Shown in pieces: positions 34,801 through 42,045 of a stretch of DNA of 64,000 bases. Under the pieces are notes generated by a model. The model worked only from the letters and a program-made list of their open reading frames with translations. It searched no databases and was not told where the DNA came from. How positions within the stretch are numbered: position 1 is the stretch's first letter; the number at the start of each line of letters is the position of its first letter. Source of the DNA: Varibaculum timonense_A (lineage in GTDB: Bacteria; Actinomycetota; Actinomycetes; Actinomycetales; Actinomycetaceae); the NCBI RefSeq assembly GCF_027694345.1, contig NZ_JAQEVU010000009.1, positions 1 to 64,000 of the forward strand, read 5' to 3'. Both the position numbers and the translations under genes were made by a program.

Positions 34801-35021
34801 TCAAATTGTTTTGTGGTTCACCCCGTGAAGATGCCCGTTTCGCCCTCCCGGTACATTATCGCCCTCCCGATTGGGAGAATTTCCGGTTATTTGGGGAGTC
34901 TGTGTCCAGTTGGGAGGGTGTTTTTGTCTGTGGAGGGCGTTTTTGTCTTGGAAGGTGCAACAATTGATTACTGTCGATGCTGGCAGAATGCAGGAGCTGG
35001 CAGATATCGGGATTAATGCCC
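34801..35021. other. Gene-free stretch with short local repeats
   Basis: Short duplicated words occur here: CGCCCTCCCG twice (about 34849-34880) and GAGGGYGTTTTTGTCT twice (about 34915-34951). No coding sense or known element was recognised. Confidence 0.4.
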
Positions 35022-35124
35022 AGAGGAGCCGGTTTTATCCGAGTGGGTGCGGTGGGCATAAGAATTTGGGAAATACCTGGGGTATTTCCCAAATTCTTGG
35101 GCGGGAGGAAAAACCGGATCCTTT
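35022..35124 (+). repeat. Structured repeat, copy B
   Basis: The outer arms (35022-35036 and 35109-35124) share CCGGTTTT/AAAACCGG and differ from the other copies. The apical hairpin 35060-35098 has perfect 18-bp arms and a TGG loop. The left and right G-rich loop strands match the other copies. Confidence 0.92.
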
Positions 35125-35179
35125 GGGTACGGCTGTAGCACGCGCGTAACAGCGATTTAACCAGCAGGTATATAAATTC

Positions 35180-35213
35180 GCAGGGGAAGATTTTATCCGA
35201 GTGGGTGCGGTGG
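35180..35213 (+). repeat. Structured repeat, copy C, truncated
   Basis: Only the left outer arm and left loop strand are present (35180-35213). The hairpin and right side are missing, and similarity stops sharply at 35213. The left arm is nearly identical to those of copies A and D. Confidence 0.85.
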
Positions 35214-35270
35214 AGGTGCGAGCCGCGACCGGTAAAAGATACGAGAGAAGATTGGCAGGAGTGTACGTTT

Positions 35271-35372
35271 GCAGGGGTAGATTTTATCCGAGTGGGTGCG
35301 GTGGGCGTAAGAATTCGGGAAACGCCGCTACGTTTTCCGAATTCTTGGGCAGGAGGAAAAATCTACCCCTGC
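35271..35372 (+). repeat. Structured repeat, copy D
   Basis: The outer arms GCAGGGGTAGATTTT (35271-35285) and their complement (35358-35372) pair perfectly over 15 bp. The apical hairpin 35309-35346 has 16-bp arms. It ends 43 bp beyond the 3' end of the minus-strand HNH nuclease gene. Confidence 0.93.
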
Positions 35373-35415
35373 GAGCAGGGGACTAACAACACTCGCGTAC
35401 TATTACCGAACCGCG

Positions 35416-36207
35416 CTAACCAACGGGAAGGGGGTGCGCGGGGCAGGATGCCGCCACCGAAGCCATCGCGCGCTTTTCTGCCGGGGTGACCCATAAATGC
35501 CACTTATTTTTTACCGCCACCTGTAAAGCAACATATTGGCATTGAAACCCCTTATTTGGGGGCAGCCAACTGGCAGCGTCCTTATCTTTCTTATCTTGAT
35601 TTGCCGTTCCATCGACCGCCAGCAGATTCAAGGGGTCATTGGCGAAACGTTCACGAGTCTTTGTATCCCACTTACTAGCTCCGGTTTTCCAGGCATTAGA
35701 AAGCGCAACTACGTGGTCAATCTGAATCTTTGATGAAGTCTCGGCACCTTTATGGAAATGCTGATATTTACCGGTATAAGGCTCAGTGAAAGTCCCAGAC
35801 AGTACCGTGCAATCATGTGTACCTGGTTTAATCTTTACTGCTGAAAGGTCACGCCGTAAAATATCATTTCGCGTGTCGCAGCCATTGTGATCAATGTCTG
35901 CCCAGCGGATACCAAATTCGGAACGGTCATAAGCGCTGGCACTTTTCCATTGAGCTTCCGGTAACTTCGAGATTGCTTTCACTAAATCAGTCTGCACCGA
36001 TTCAGCCAAAATCTGATCTGCGCTTTTACCCCAATCAGGTAGCTGAACCTTAGGGGCTCCCCTATGGGAAAGACCAGCTAAATCTGGTCCCAGTCCGGGA
36101 ACAAAAGCCCAGATTAACAAGGCAATTGTAAAAAATGCGACTATCCGGCTTCCCCAGGAAGATTTTTTCCATAACCGTGCATATTGGTTTTGCTTACGAT
36201 ACCCCAT
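35416..36207 (-). CDS. Membrane-anchored HNH endonuclease family protein (DUF1524)
   Basis: This 263-residue protein has one N-terminal membrane helix (residues about 20-42), so the catalytic part is probably outside the membrane. The DUF1524/HNH-like nuclease core is visible as IQIDHVVALSNAW (His-Asp pair), NDPLNLLAVDGTANQDKKD (Asn) and a Lys/Trp-rich end. Cys residues at CDTRND, HDCTVL, FQCQY and ASCPAH could form disulfides in an extracellular protein. Relatives include secreted actinobacterial nucleases and the GmrSD C-terminal domain. Nutrient DNA scavenging or DNA uptake are possible roles, not shown. Confidence 0.85.
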   Translation of the reverse strand: MGYRKQNQYARLWKKSSWGSRIVAFFTIALLIWAFVPGLGPDLAGLSHRGAPKVQLPDWGKSADQILAESVQTDLVKAISKLPEAQWKSASAYDRSEFGIRWADIDHNGCDTRNDILRRDLSAVKIKPGTHDCTVLSGTFTEPYTGKYQHFHKGAETSSKIQIDHVVALSNAWKTGASKWDTKTRERFANDPLNLLAVDGTANQDKKDKDAASWLPPNKGFQCQYVALQVAVKNKWHLWVTPAEKRAMASVAASCPAHPLPVG

Positions 36208-36300
36208 GCTTCTATTGTGCTTTTTTGACGATTTGATTTGCTTTAACTTTACCGCGCTGAGGGATATTCGGATTTATTGGCGGCGGTGCAAAATAGAAAT

Positions 36301-38955
36301 ATGTTCACGCTTTCTCAGGCAGCGACCCTCGCCCCCGGACTTCCGGCAGCGAAGATTTTGCCAAAACTCAAAGACGCCCTCGAAACTGTAGGGAAAGCGA
36401 TTGTTAGTGCCGAGCCAGGGTCGGGGAAAACTACTTTGGTTCCTCCTTTTTGCTGGGCTCTAGAGGACGTGCGGGCAAATGATGATGGCAGGGCAGCGGG
36501 GGTAGTGGTCACTGAGCCACGTCGGATTGCTTGCCGGGCAGCTGCCAGTTACTTGCAGTCATTACTGCCTAGAGAGAAGCAAAACCTGGCAGCGAAAGTC
36601 GCATTTTCGGTTCGGGGAGAATCTACTCGCGGGCAGGATACTCGCCTGGATTTTGTTACTGCCGGACTGTTTTTGCGTCGGCTGCTGGCAGATCCAGAAG
36701 TTTCTGGTATTGGCACGGTAATTATCGATGAAGTACACGAACGGTCTTTAGAGACTGATGTTTTATTAGCTCTGCTCTGCGAAGTACGGCAGCTGTGTCC
36801 GGAGCTGCGAATAGTGGTGATGTCGGCGACTTTAGATAGCGAGCTTTTCCGGAAGGTTTTAGGTGAGGATACCCCGGTGCTTCAGGCGGAAGGTAAACTT
36901 TTTCCTCTGCAAGAAGTATTCGCGCCCCCGCCAGCGCGGGTGCGTCGGATTAGTGAGCGCGGAACTTCTTGGGAATTTCGGGATTACTTGGCCGATCTGG
37001 CGTTAAACCGTCGTATTCAAGGTGACACTTTAGTGTTTGCCCCCGCAATCGCGGATGTAGAGGCGATTGCTTCGGCGTTACGTACCCGCGCAAAACACCC
37101 GGAAAGAATAATGACCCTGCACGGGCAGTTGTCTCCCCGCCAGCAGGCAAAAGTACTTTCTGAGGGCGCCTCTGTTGCTAGCGAGGACGCCCTAGAGCCG
37201 GGGGAGGGGCGGATTATTGTGGCCACCTCGGTGGCTGAATCGGCACTGACGGTTCCTGGGGTGTATCAGGTAATTGACAGTGGTTTATCACGAGTTCCAA
37301 CCCGCCGTCTGCGTGGCAATTCCGAGGGACTAATCACTCTTAGCTGCTCGCAAGCCACCGCCATTCAACGCGCAGGACGCGCCGCGCGCCTGGGAACCGG
37401 TCGAGCAATCCGCGCCTATGACCAGCTAACTTATGCACGGATGGAGTCCGATACTCAGCCGGAAATCTTGCGCAGTGATTTGGCGCAGACCTATTTGCAG
37501 CTGGCAGATTGGGGGCAAACCGATCTGGAAGTTCTGGCGCTGCCGACTACCCCTCCGCCTGCTGCCTGGCAGCAGGCGGAGAAGGATTTGCAGGCTCTCG
37601 GCGCTTTAGATGCTGACTGCCGGATTACCGCTTTTGGACGCCAGTTAGTACAAATTCCTGCCCACCCGCGCCTGGCACGGGCGTTAATACTGGGTTCACA
37701 TCTGGTTGGAAAACGCAGGGCAGCCCAAGTAGTAGCGGCTTTGCAGGCGGATTTACATCGTCCAGATGGGGATTTATGGGCAGCTATTTGCGAGGCAGAA
37801 CGCCAAGGAGATACGAACTACTGCAAAGAGCGTTCCCGTTTTGAAAACCTAGCGCAGCGCTATCAAGATATTGATGCCGGTAAGGTGGTTAAAGATTTTT
37901 CGCTTCTATATAGCGCGGGCAAGCGGGTAGGAAGTGGAGCGAATCAGCAAGGCGAAAAATCGGTTACCTTGCAGGAAATCGCCGGTGATTTAAGCGTAGG
38001 GGTAGTAGTTGCGACGGCTTTTCCTGAACAGATAGGGCGCTTAACCAGTAAACAAGGGGTCTATCAACTTTGTGGGGGAGGTGCTGCCGGTGTAAATAAT
38101 GCAAATGCTCTGGTCAATACGGAATGGCTAGCAATTGCGGAAGTTGGACTGCGTAAAGGTAAAAATGATGTTATTCGTTTTGCGGCTTCCTTAACTGAAC
38201 CGTTAGCTCTTGAACTAGGTAAACACCATATGCGGGAATGTCACGAGGAACAGTTCCAAAAAGGGAAAATAACGGCCTGGAAGACTAAATACCTGGGTGA
38301 AATTCCTCTACATCGTGAGCCAGCTCAAATCCTTGAATCTGAGTCTCTCCTCGAAAATGAGTATCAACGAGACGGTTTCGGGTTTATCCCTTGGAGTCCA
38401 AAAACCCGAAATCTGCGTGCCCGTATGGCGTGGGCTGCTGAGTACCTGTCAAATATGCCCCCGGTTTCCGATAAGGACTTACGTGACAATCCAAGTTTTT
38501 GGTTAAGTCTTATAAATTATTTTTCCGCTGGAAACAGTGCCTTAAATGCCCCGGTAGCAACCTGGTTAGAGGCAGTGTTGGACTATAACTCCCGGCGTAA
38601 CTTGGATAGGGAAGTTCCCAGAGATATTACTCTCCCTTCAGGTCGTACCGCCGCTATCACGTATCCCGAGGAGCTAACTAGCGGCCCGCCTCGGGTGCAA
38701 GCAAAACTACAAGAGTTCTTCGGTCTGCAATCCACGCCGAAAATCCTGGGCGGAAAGGTGAATCTGGCGATGGAGATGTTATCGCCAGCAGGACGTCCGT
38801 TGGCGTTAGTGACCGACTTGCATCATTTCTGGGATGAAGTGTATCCGCAGGTGCGCGCGGAAATGCGGGGTAGGTATCGCAAGCATCCTTGGCCGGAAGA
38901 CCCCCGCGCCGCTACCGCGACTGCCGCCACCAACCGCCAGCTCCGCTCCCGGTAA
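36301..38955 (+). CDS. hrpB: HrpB-type DEAH-box ATP-dependent helicase
   Basis: The 884-residue protein has the superfamily 2 motifs in order: AEPGSGKTTLVPP (Walker A), IIDEVHERSLETD (DEVH box), VMSATLD, VATSVAESALTVPGV and QRAGRAARLGTGRAIR. A helicase-associated region and the HrpB-specific C-terminus (HHFWDEVYPQVRAEMRGRYRKHPWPEDP) follow. The substrate and function of HrpB proteins are still poorly defined. The ATG at 36301 is the first family-like start, though its ribosome-binding site is weak. The gene is followed by a repeat-rich convergent region. Confidence 0.94.
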   Translation: MFTLSQAATLAPGLPAAKILPKLKDALETVGKAIVSAEPGSGKTTLVPPFCWALEDVRANDDGRAAGVVVTEPRRIACRAAASYLQSLLPREKQNLAAKVAFSVRGESTRGQDTRLDFVTAGLFLRRLLADPEVSGIGTVIIDEVHERSLETDVLLALLCEVRQLCPELRIVVMSATLDSELFRKVLGEDTPVLQAEGKLFPLQEVFAPPPARVRRISERGTSWEFRDYLADLALNRRIQGDTLVFAPAIADVEAIASALRTRAKHPERIMTLHGQLSPRQQAKVLSEGASVASEDALEPGEGRIIVATSVAESALTVPGVYQVIDSGLSRVPTRRLRGNSEGLITLSCSQATAIQRAGRAARLGTGRAIRAYDQLTYARMESDTQPEILRSDLAQTYLQLADWGQTDLEVLALPTTPPPAAWQQAEKDLQALGALDADCRITAFGRQLVQIPAHPRLARALILGSHLVGKRRAAQVVAALQADLHRPDGDLWAAICEAERQGDTNYCKERSRFENLAQRYQDIDAGKVVKDFSLLYSAGKRVGSGANQQGEKSVTLQEIAGDLSVGVVVATAFPEQIGRLTSKQGVYQLCGGGAAGVNNANALVNTEWLAIAEVGLRKGKNDVIRFAASLTEPLALELGKHHMRECHEEQFQKGKITAWKTKYLGEIPLHREPAQILESESLLENEYQRDGFGFIPWSPKTRNLRARMAWAAEYLSNMPPVSDKDLRDNPSFWLSLINYFSAGNSALNAPVATWLEAVLDYNSRRNLDREVPRDITLPSGRTAAITYPEELTSGPPRVQAKLQEFFGLQSTPKILGGKVNLAMEMLSPAGRPLALVTDLHHFWDEVYPQVRAEMRGRYRKHPWPEDPRAATATAATNRQLRSR

Positions 38956-39010
38956 TTCAGGGGTTGGTACTGGGAAGCAGGGAAAAGATTTTTCCTCGCG
39001 CCCCGATATT

Positions 39011-39122
39011 AAGGTCGAGGATTACGTTTGTCTCCCCGCCCAAAGAACTTGGGTAATACCCGAGGTATTACCCAAGTTCTTACGCCCGCCTAACCTGATC
39101 GACAAAAGTAATCCTCACCCTT
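39011..39122 (-). repeat. Structured repeat, copy F, diverged and inverted
   Basis: Read on the minus strand it has the same plan as the other copies: outer arms of about 15 bp (39108-39122 and 39011-39025, two mismatches), a left loop ending GGCGGGCGT, a perfect 18-bp hairpin (39043-39081) and a right loop TGGGCGGGGAGAC. Stem bases differ from the other copies with matching partner changes. Confidence 0.85.
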
Positions 39123-39189
39123 ACCGGCTTGGTGGGAATTATCCGGGCAGCATGGCAACCGGTTGGAATCTCGCGTACCAGGCGCGTGG

Positions 39190-39291
39190 TGGGGGCTAGG
39201 TTTTATCCGAGCAGGTGCGGTGGGCATAAGAATTCGGGAAACGTCGCTACGTTTTCCGAATTCTTGGGCGGGAGGAAAAACCTAGCCCCCA
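39190..39291 (+). repeat. Structured repeat, copy E
   Basis: The outer arms TGGGGGCTAGGTTTT (39190-39204) and their complement (39277-39291) pair perfectly. The apical hairpin 39228-39265 has 16-bp arms, and the loops are as in copies A to D. It lies between convergent hrpB and pgm, 67 bp from copy F in opposite orientation. Confidence 0.93.
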
Positions 39292-39301
39292 ACGCTTACG
39301 G

Positions 39302-39388
39302 TGGGCGGGAGACGCAAGTAATCTCCGCTCTTGCGGTCTCGGGGGAAGGTGGCGAGGGCGGGAGGAAAAACCTAGCCCGCGCCCTCAG
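39302..39388 (+). repeat. Two partial right ends of the structured repeat
   Basis: GTGGGCGGGAGACGC (from 39301) and GGGCGGGAGGAAAAACCTAG (about 39357-39376) match the right loop and arm of copies F and E without the rest of the element. The second is flanked by its own short hairpin, GAGGGCG/CGCCCTC. Confidence 0.65.
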
Positions 39389-39400
39389 CTATTACGCACT

Positions 39401-41071
39401 CTAGGCTAGGGCAGCGCCTACTACCTCTTGCGCCTCAGAAATCACCTGATCTACGTGCTCATCGCCCTTAAAGGATTCCGCGTAAATCTTGTAGATATCT
39501 TCGGTACCCGAGGGGCGAGCCGCGAACCAGGCATCTTTAGTGACTACTTTCAGCCCGCCGATTTCGGCGTCATTACCCGGGGCGCGCACCAGTTTGTCGG
39601 TGATATCCTCCCCGGCTAGTTTCAGGGCGGTTACGTCCTCGGAAGAAAGCTTCTTGAGCTTGGATTTCTGCTCTGGGGTCGCCGCTGCCTCGAAACGCTT
39701 ATAACTGGAAGCCCCGAAACGTTCCACCTGTTGCTGATGCAGCTGCGAGGGAGAAGAACCAGTGACTGCCAGGATTTCCGAGGCTAGCAGCGCCAAAATG
39801 ATGCCGTCTTTATCGGTAGTCCATACCGACCCGTCCTTGCGCAAGAAAGAGGCACCGGCCGATTCCTCGCCTCCGAAACCGATAGTTCCCGAAAGTAATC
39901 CCGGCACGAAATACTTAAAGCCCACCGGTACTTCCACCAGTTTGCGCCCCATATGGGCTACTACCCGGTCAATTAGCGAGGAAGAAACTAAAGTTTTACC
40001 AACCCCGCAACCCTCGCCCCACTGCGGGCGGTGCGTGTACAGGTATTCAATCGCCACTGCCAGGTAGTGGTTGGGATTCATCAATCCATCTGGGGTAACA
40101 ATCCCGTGGCGATCCGAATCCGCGTCGTTACCGGTCGCAATATCGAAAGGCGTAATCCCGTCCTCGTCCGGAGCCATCTTTTGCCGCAGCGAAGCCATGG
40201 CGTTGGGTGAGGAGCAATCCATCCGGATCTTTCCATCCCAATCCAAGGTCATGAAGCTGAAAGCGGGATCCACATTGGGATTGACCACTGTCAGGTTCAG
40301 GTCGTGGCGTTCTGCAAGCATGCCCCAATAATCGACTGAAGCGCCCCCTAAGGGATCGGCACCAATGCGCACGCCAGCAGAGCGAATCGCGTCCAAGTCA
40401 ATTACGCTGGGGAGCGCATCTACGTATTCTCGCAGGTAGTCATGGGGGTGTACGCAATCTGCTCGGGATAAATCTGACAAAGTAGAGCGGGGAACATTCC
40501 GCCAGCCATCCTCAAGAATCTGGTTAGCGCGGTCGGCAATCCAGCCGGTAGCGTCTACATCGGCTGGTCCACCGGTGGGGGGATTGTATTTGAAGCCGCC
40601 ATCGCGGGGAGGGTTGTGGGAAGGAGTGATAACGATCCCGTCTGCCACATCTGCACCCGAGGTGCGCACCTCGCCAGGCGCGCCATTGGCCTGCAAAATT
40701 GCCAAGGAAACCGCCGGGGTGGGTACATAGGAGTTTCGCGAATCAATCCGTACGTCCACTCCGTTAGCTACCAGCACCTCTAGGGCGCTGCGGTGGGCAG
40801 GTTCGGAGAGGGCGTGAGTGTCGCGCCCGATAAATAACGGTCCGTTAATTCCCTGATTGCGGCGATACTCTACGATTGCCTGGGTGATAGCTACGATATG
40901 AGCTTCGTTAAATGCATGGTCGAAGGCGCTGCCCCGGTGTCCCGAAGTACCGAAACTTACCCGTTGGCTCGGCTCGGTAGGGTCTGGCTCTAGGTCGTAG
41001 TAGGCGGCTAGGAGGTCATCGACATTGATTAAATCTTCTGGTTTGGCTTTCTGCCCGGCTCTTTCAAACAT
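39401..41071 (-). CDS. pgm: Phosphoglucomutase, alpha-D-glucose phosphate-specific
   Basis: Pgm interconverts glucose 1-phosphate and glucose 6-phosphate, linking glycogen and surface polysaccharide precursors to glycolysis. The 556-residue protein shows VSFGTSGHRGSAFDHAF near residue 42, the phosphoserine loop GIVITPSHNPPRDGGFKYNP, the metal loop DIATGNDADSDRHG, the sugar-binding GFGGEESAGASF and ARPSGTEDIYKIYAESF near the end. The length is typical. It is convergent with hrpB and divergent from tadA. Confidence 0.96.
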   Translation of the reverse strand: MFERAGQKAKPEDLINVDDLLAAYYDLEPDPTEPSQRVSFGTSGHRGSAFDHAFNEAHIVAITQAIVEYRRNQGINGPLFIGRDTHALSEPAHRSALEVLVANGVDVRIDSRNSYVPTPAVSLAILQANGAPGEVRTSGADVADGIVITPSHNPPRDGGFKYNPPTGGPADVDATGWIADRANQILEDGWRNVPRSTLSDLSRADCVHPHDYLREYVDALPSVIDLDAIRSAGVRIGADPLGGASVDYWGMLAERHDLNLTVVNPNVDPAFSFMTLDWDGKIRMDCSSPNAMASLRQKMAPDEDGITPFDIATGNDADSDRHGIVTPDGLMNPNHYLAVAIEYLYTHRPQWGEGCGVGKTLVSSSLIDRVVAHMGRKLVEVPVGFKYFVPGLLSGTIGFGGEESAGASFLRKDGSVWTTDKDGIILALLASEILAVTGSSPSQLHQQQVERFGASSYKRFEAAATPEQKSKLKKLSSEDVTALKLAGEDITDKLVRAPGNDAEIGGLKVVTKDAWFAARPSGTEDIYKIYAESFKGDEHVDQVISEAQEVVGAALA

Positions 41072-41157
41072 ATAGTTAGTCTCTCACTTATTTGGATTTC
41101 TGTCTGGATAAGTCCATAGGTTTCAACCAGGTAGCTGTTCTCTATTAAATTTGGAGT

Positions 41158-41760
41158 GTGCATCGATTCGATTGGGCTATTCGGCAAGCTATGCAGCTGG
41201 CAGCACTTGCCGGTGAGGGCGGGGATGTCCCGGTAGGTGCGCTTGTGCTCGCTCCTAGGACAGGAAGGGTGCAACCCCTGAACGCTTACGACGGGTTTAT
41301 CTTCGAGGACGAGGGCGCGCGAGGGGTAAAAGCTGCACGCCCTTCCTCGGGTAAAGCTCAAGGCGATAGCTCTTTCTGTGTTCCAGAAGAATCCGAGTTA
41401 GGGGCTTGGGAAATAATCGGACGCGGCTTTAACCAGCGGGAGGTCTCCCCGTTTGACCCTACTGCTCACGCCGAGATTGTGGCTTTGCGGCAGGCGGCGA
41501 GGAAGCGGGGCAGCTGGCGGTTGTCAGATACTACTTTGGTAGTGAATTTGGAGCCCTGCACGATGTGTGCCGGGGCGATCGTGAATGCCCGGGTTTCGCG
41601 GGTAGTGTTCGGCGCTTGGGATGATAAGGCGGGTGCTGCTGGCTCTGTTCGGGATGTTTTGCGAGATAGCCGGTTGAATCACCGCGTAGAAGTTATTGGC
41701 GGGGTTTTAGCGGACGAGTGTGGAGGGCAGTTAAAAGACTTTTTCGCTACTCGGCGCTAG
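41158..41760 (+). CDS. tadA: tRNA(adenine34) deaminase TadA with internal insertion
   Basis: TadA converts A34 to inosine in tRNA-Arg(ACG). The 200-residue protein has the zinc and catalytic motifs HAEIVALRQAA (His and Glu) and PCTMCAGAIVNARV (two Cys), with RVVFGAWDDKAGAAGS after them. Typical TadA is about 150-165 residues. The extra length is an insertion of about 50 residues (roughly 32-80) between the VPVGALVL strand and the IIGRGFN strand, rich in Gly, Ser and Glu. The start is GTG 41158. It is divergent from pgm with an 86-bp gap. Confidence 0.93.
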   Translation: MHRFDWAIRQAMQLAALAGEGGDVPVGALVLAPRTGRVQPLNAYDGFIFEDEGARGVKAARPSSGKAQGDSSFCVPEESELGAWEIIGRGFNQREVSPFDPTAHAEIVALRQAARKRGSWRLSDTTLVVNLEPCTMCAGAIVNARVSRVVFGAWDDKAGAAGSVRDVLRDSRLNHRVEVIGGVLADECGGQLKDFFATRR

Positions 41761-41915
41761 GGGTAACCCTAGGGTTCAGCCATTTACCGGTGCTTTAATG
41801 CAGAAGTTGCATCCAATCGTCAGTTCCTTTCACTGGGGACTTCTGTGCATCCTCTGCTCGTGTTTTCTGACTCTAGTTGGGGTGCGTTTAGGTGCTTGCT
41901 TTTTGGAATCACCGG

Positions 41916-42029
41916 TTATTCCGACAAATAGGCAGATAACTCTCCGACAAATAGGCAGATAACTTTCCGGCAAACAGGTGGATAACTATCCGGCAAATAG
42001 GCAGATAACTTTCCGGCAAATAGGTGGAT
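41916..42029 (+). repeat. 23-bp tandem repeat upstream of the DUF4143 ATPase gene
   Basis: Five head-to-tail units of 23 bp (consensus AACTTTCCGGCAAATAGGCAG plus AT) run from 41916 to 42029, the first slightly short. Differences are limited to TTTCCGG/TCTCCGA-type and GCAG/GTGG changes. The last unit reaches to within 5 bp of the -10 box of the following gene. Confidence 0.92.
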
Positions 42030-42033
42030 AGGC

Positions 42034-42045
42034 TATAGTAAAAAT
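42034..42045 (+). promoter_or_regulatory. -10 box of the DUF4143 ATPase gene
   Basis: TATAGT at 42034-42039 ends 6 bp before the ATG at 42046, suggesting a leaderless message. The -35 position falls at TTCCGG in the last tandem unit. Confidence 0.5.

Noticed and set aside
35022..35386. Peptides with RFYPSGCGG...NSGN...FSEFLG in several frames, also at 32250 and 39190
   Set aside because: They recur only because the structured repeat is open in all frames. There is no common start, no ribosome-binding site and the frame differs from copy to copy, so these are not real proteins.
32250..39291. Insertion sequence or MITE ends for the structured repeats
   Set aside because: No transposase gene and no consistent target-site duplication were seen. 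The arms differ between copies instead of being conserved as true transposon ends are.
41916..42029. CRISPR array
   Set aside because: The 23-bp units are directly abutting with no spacers and no cas genes nearby, so this is a simple tandem repeat.
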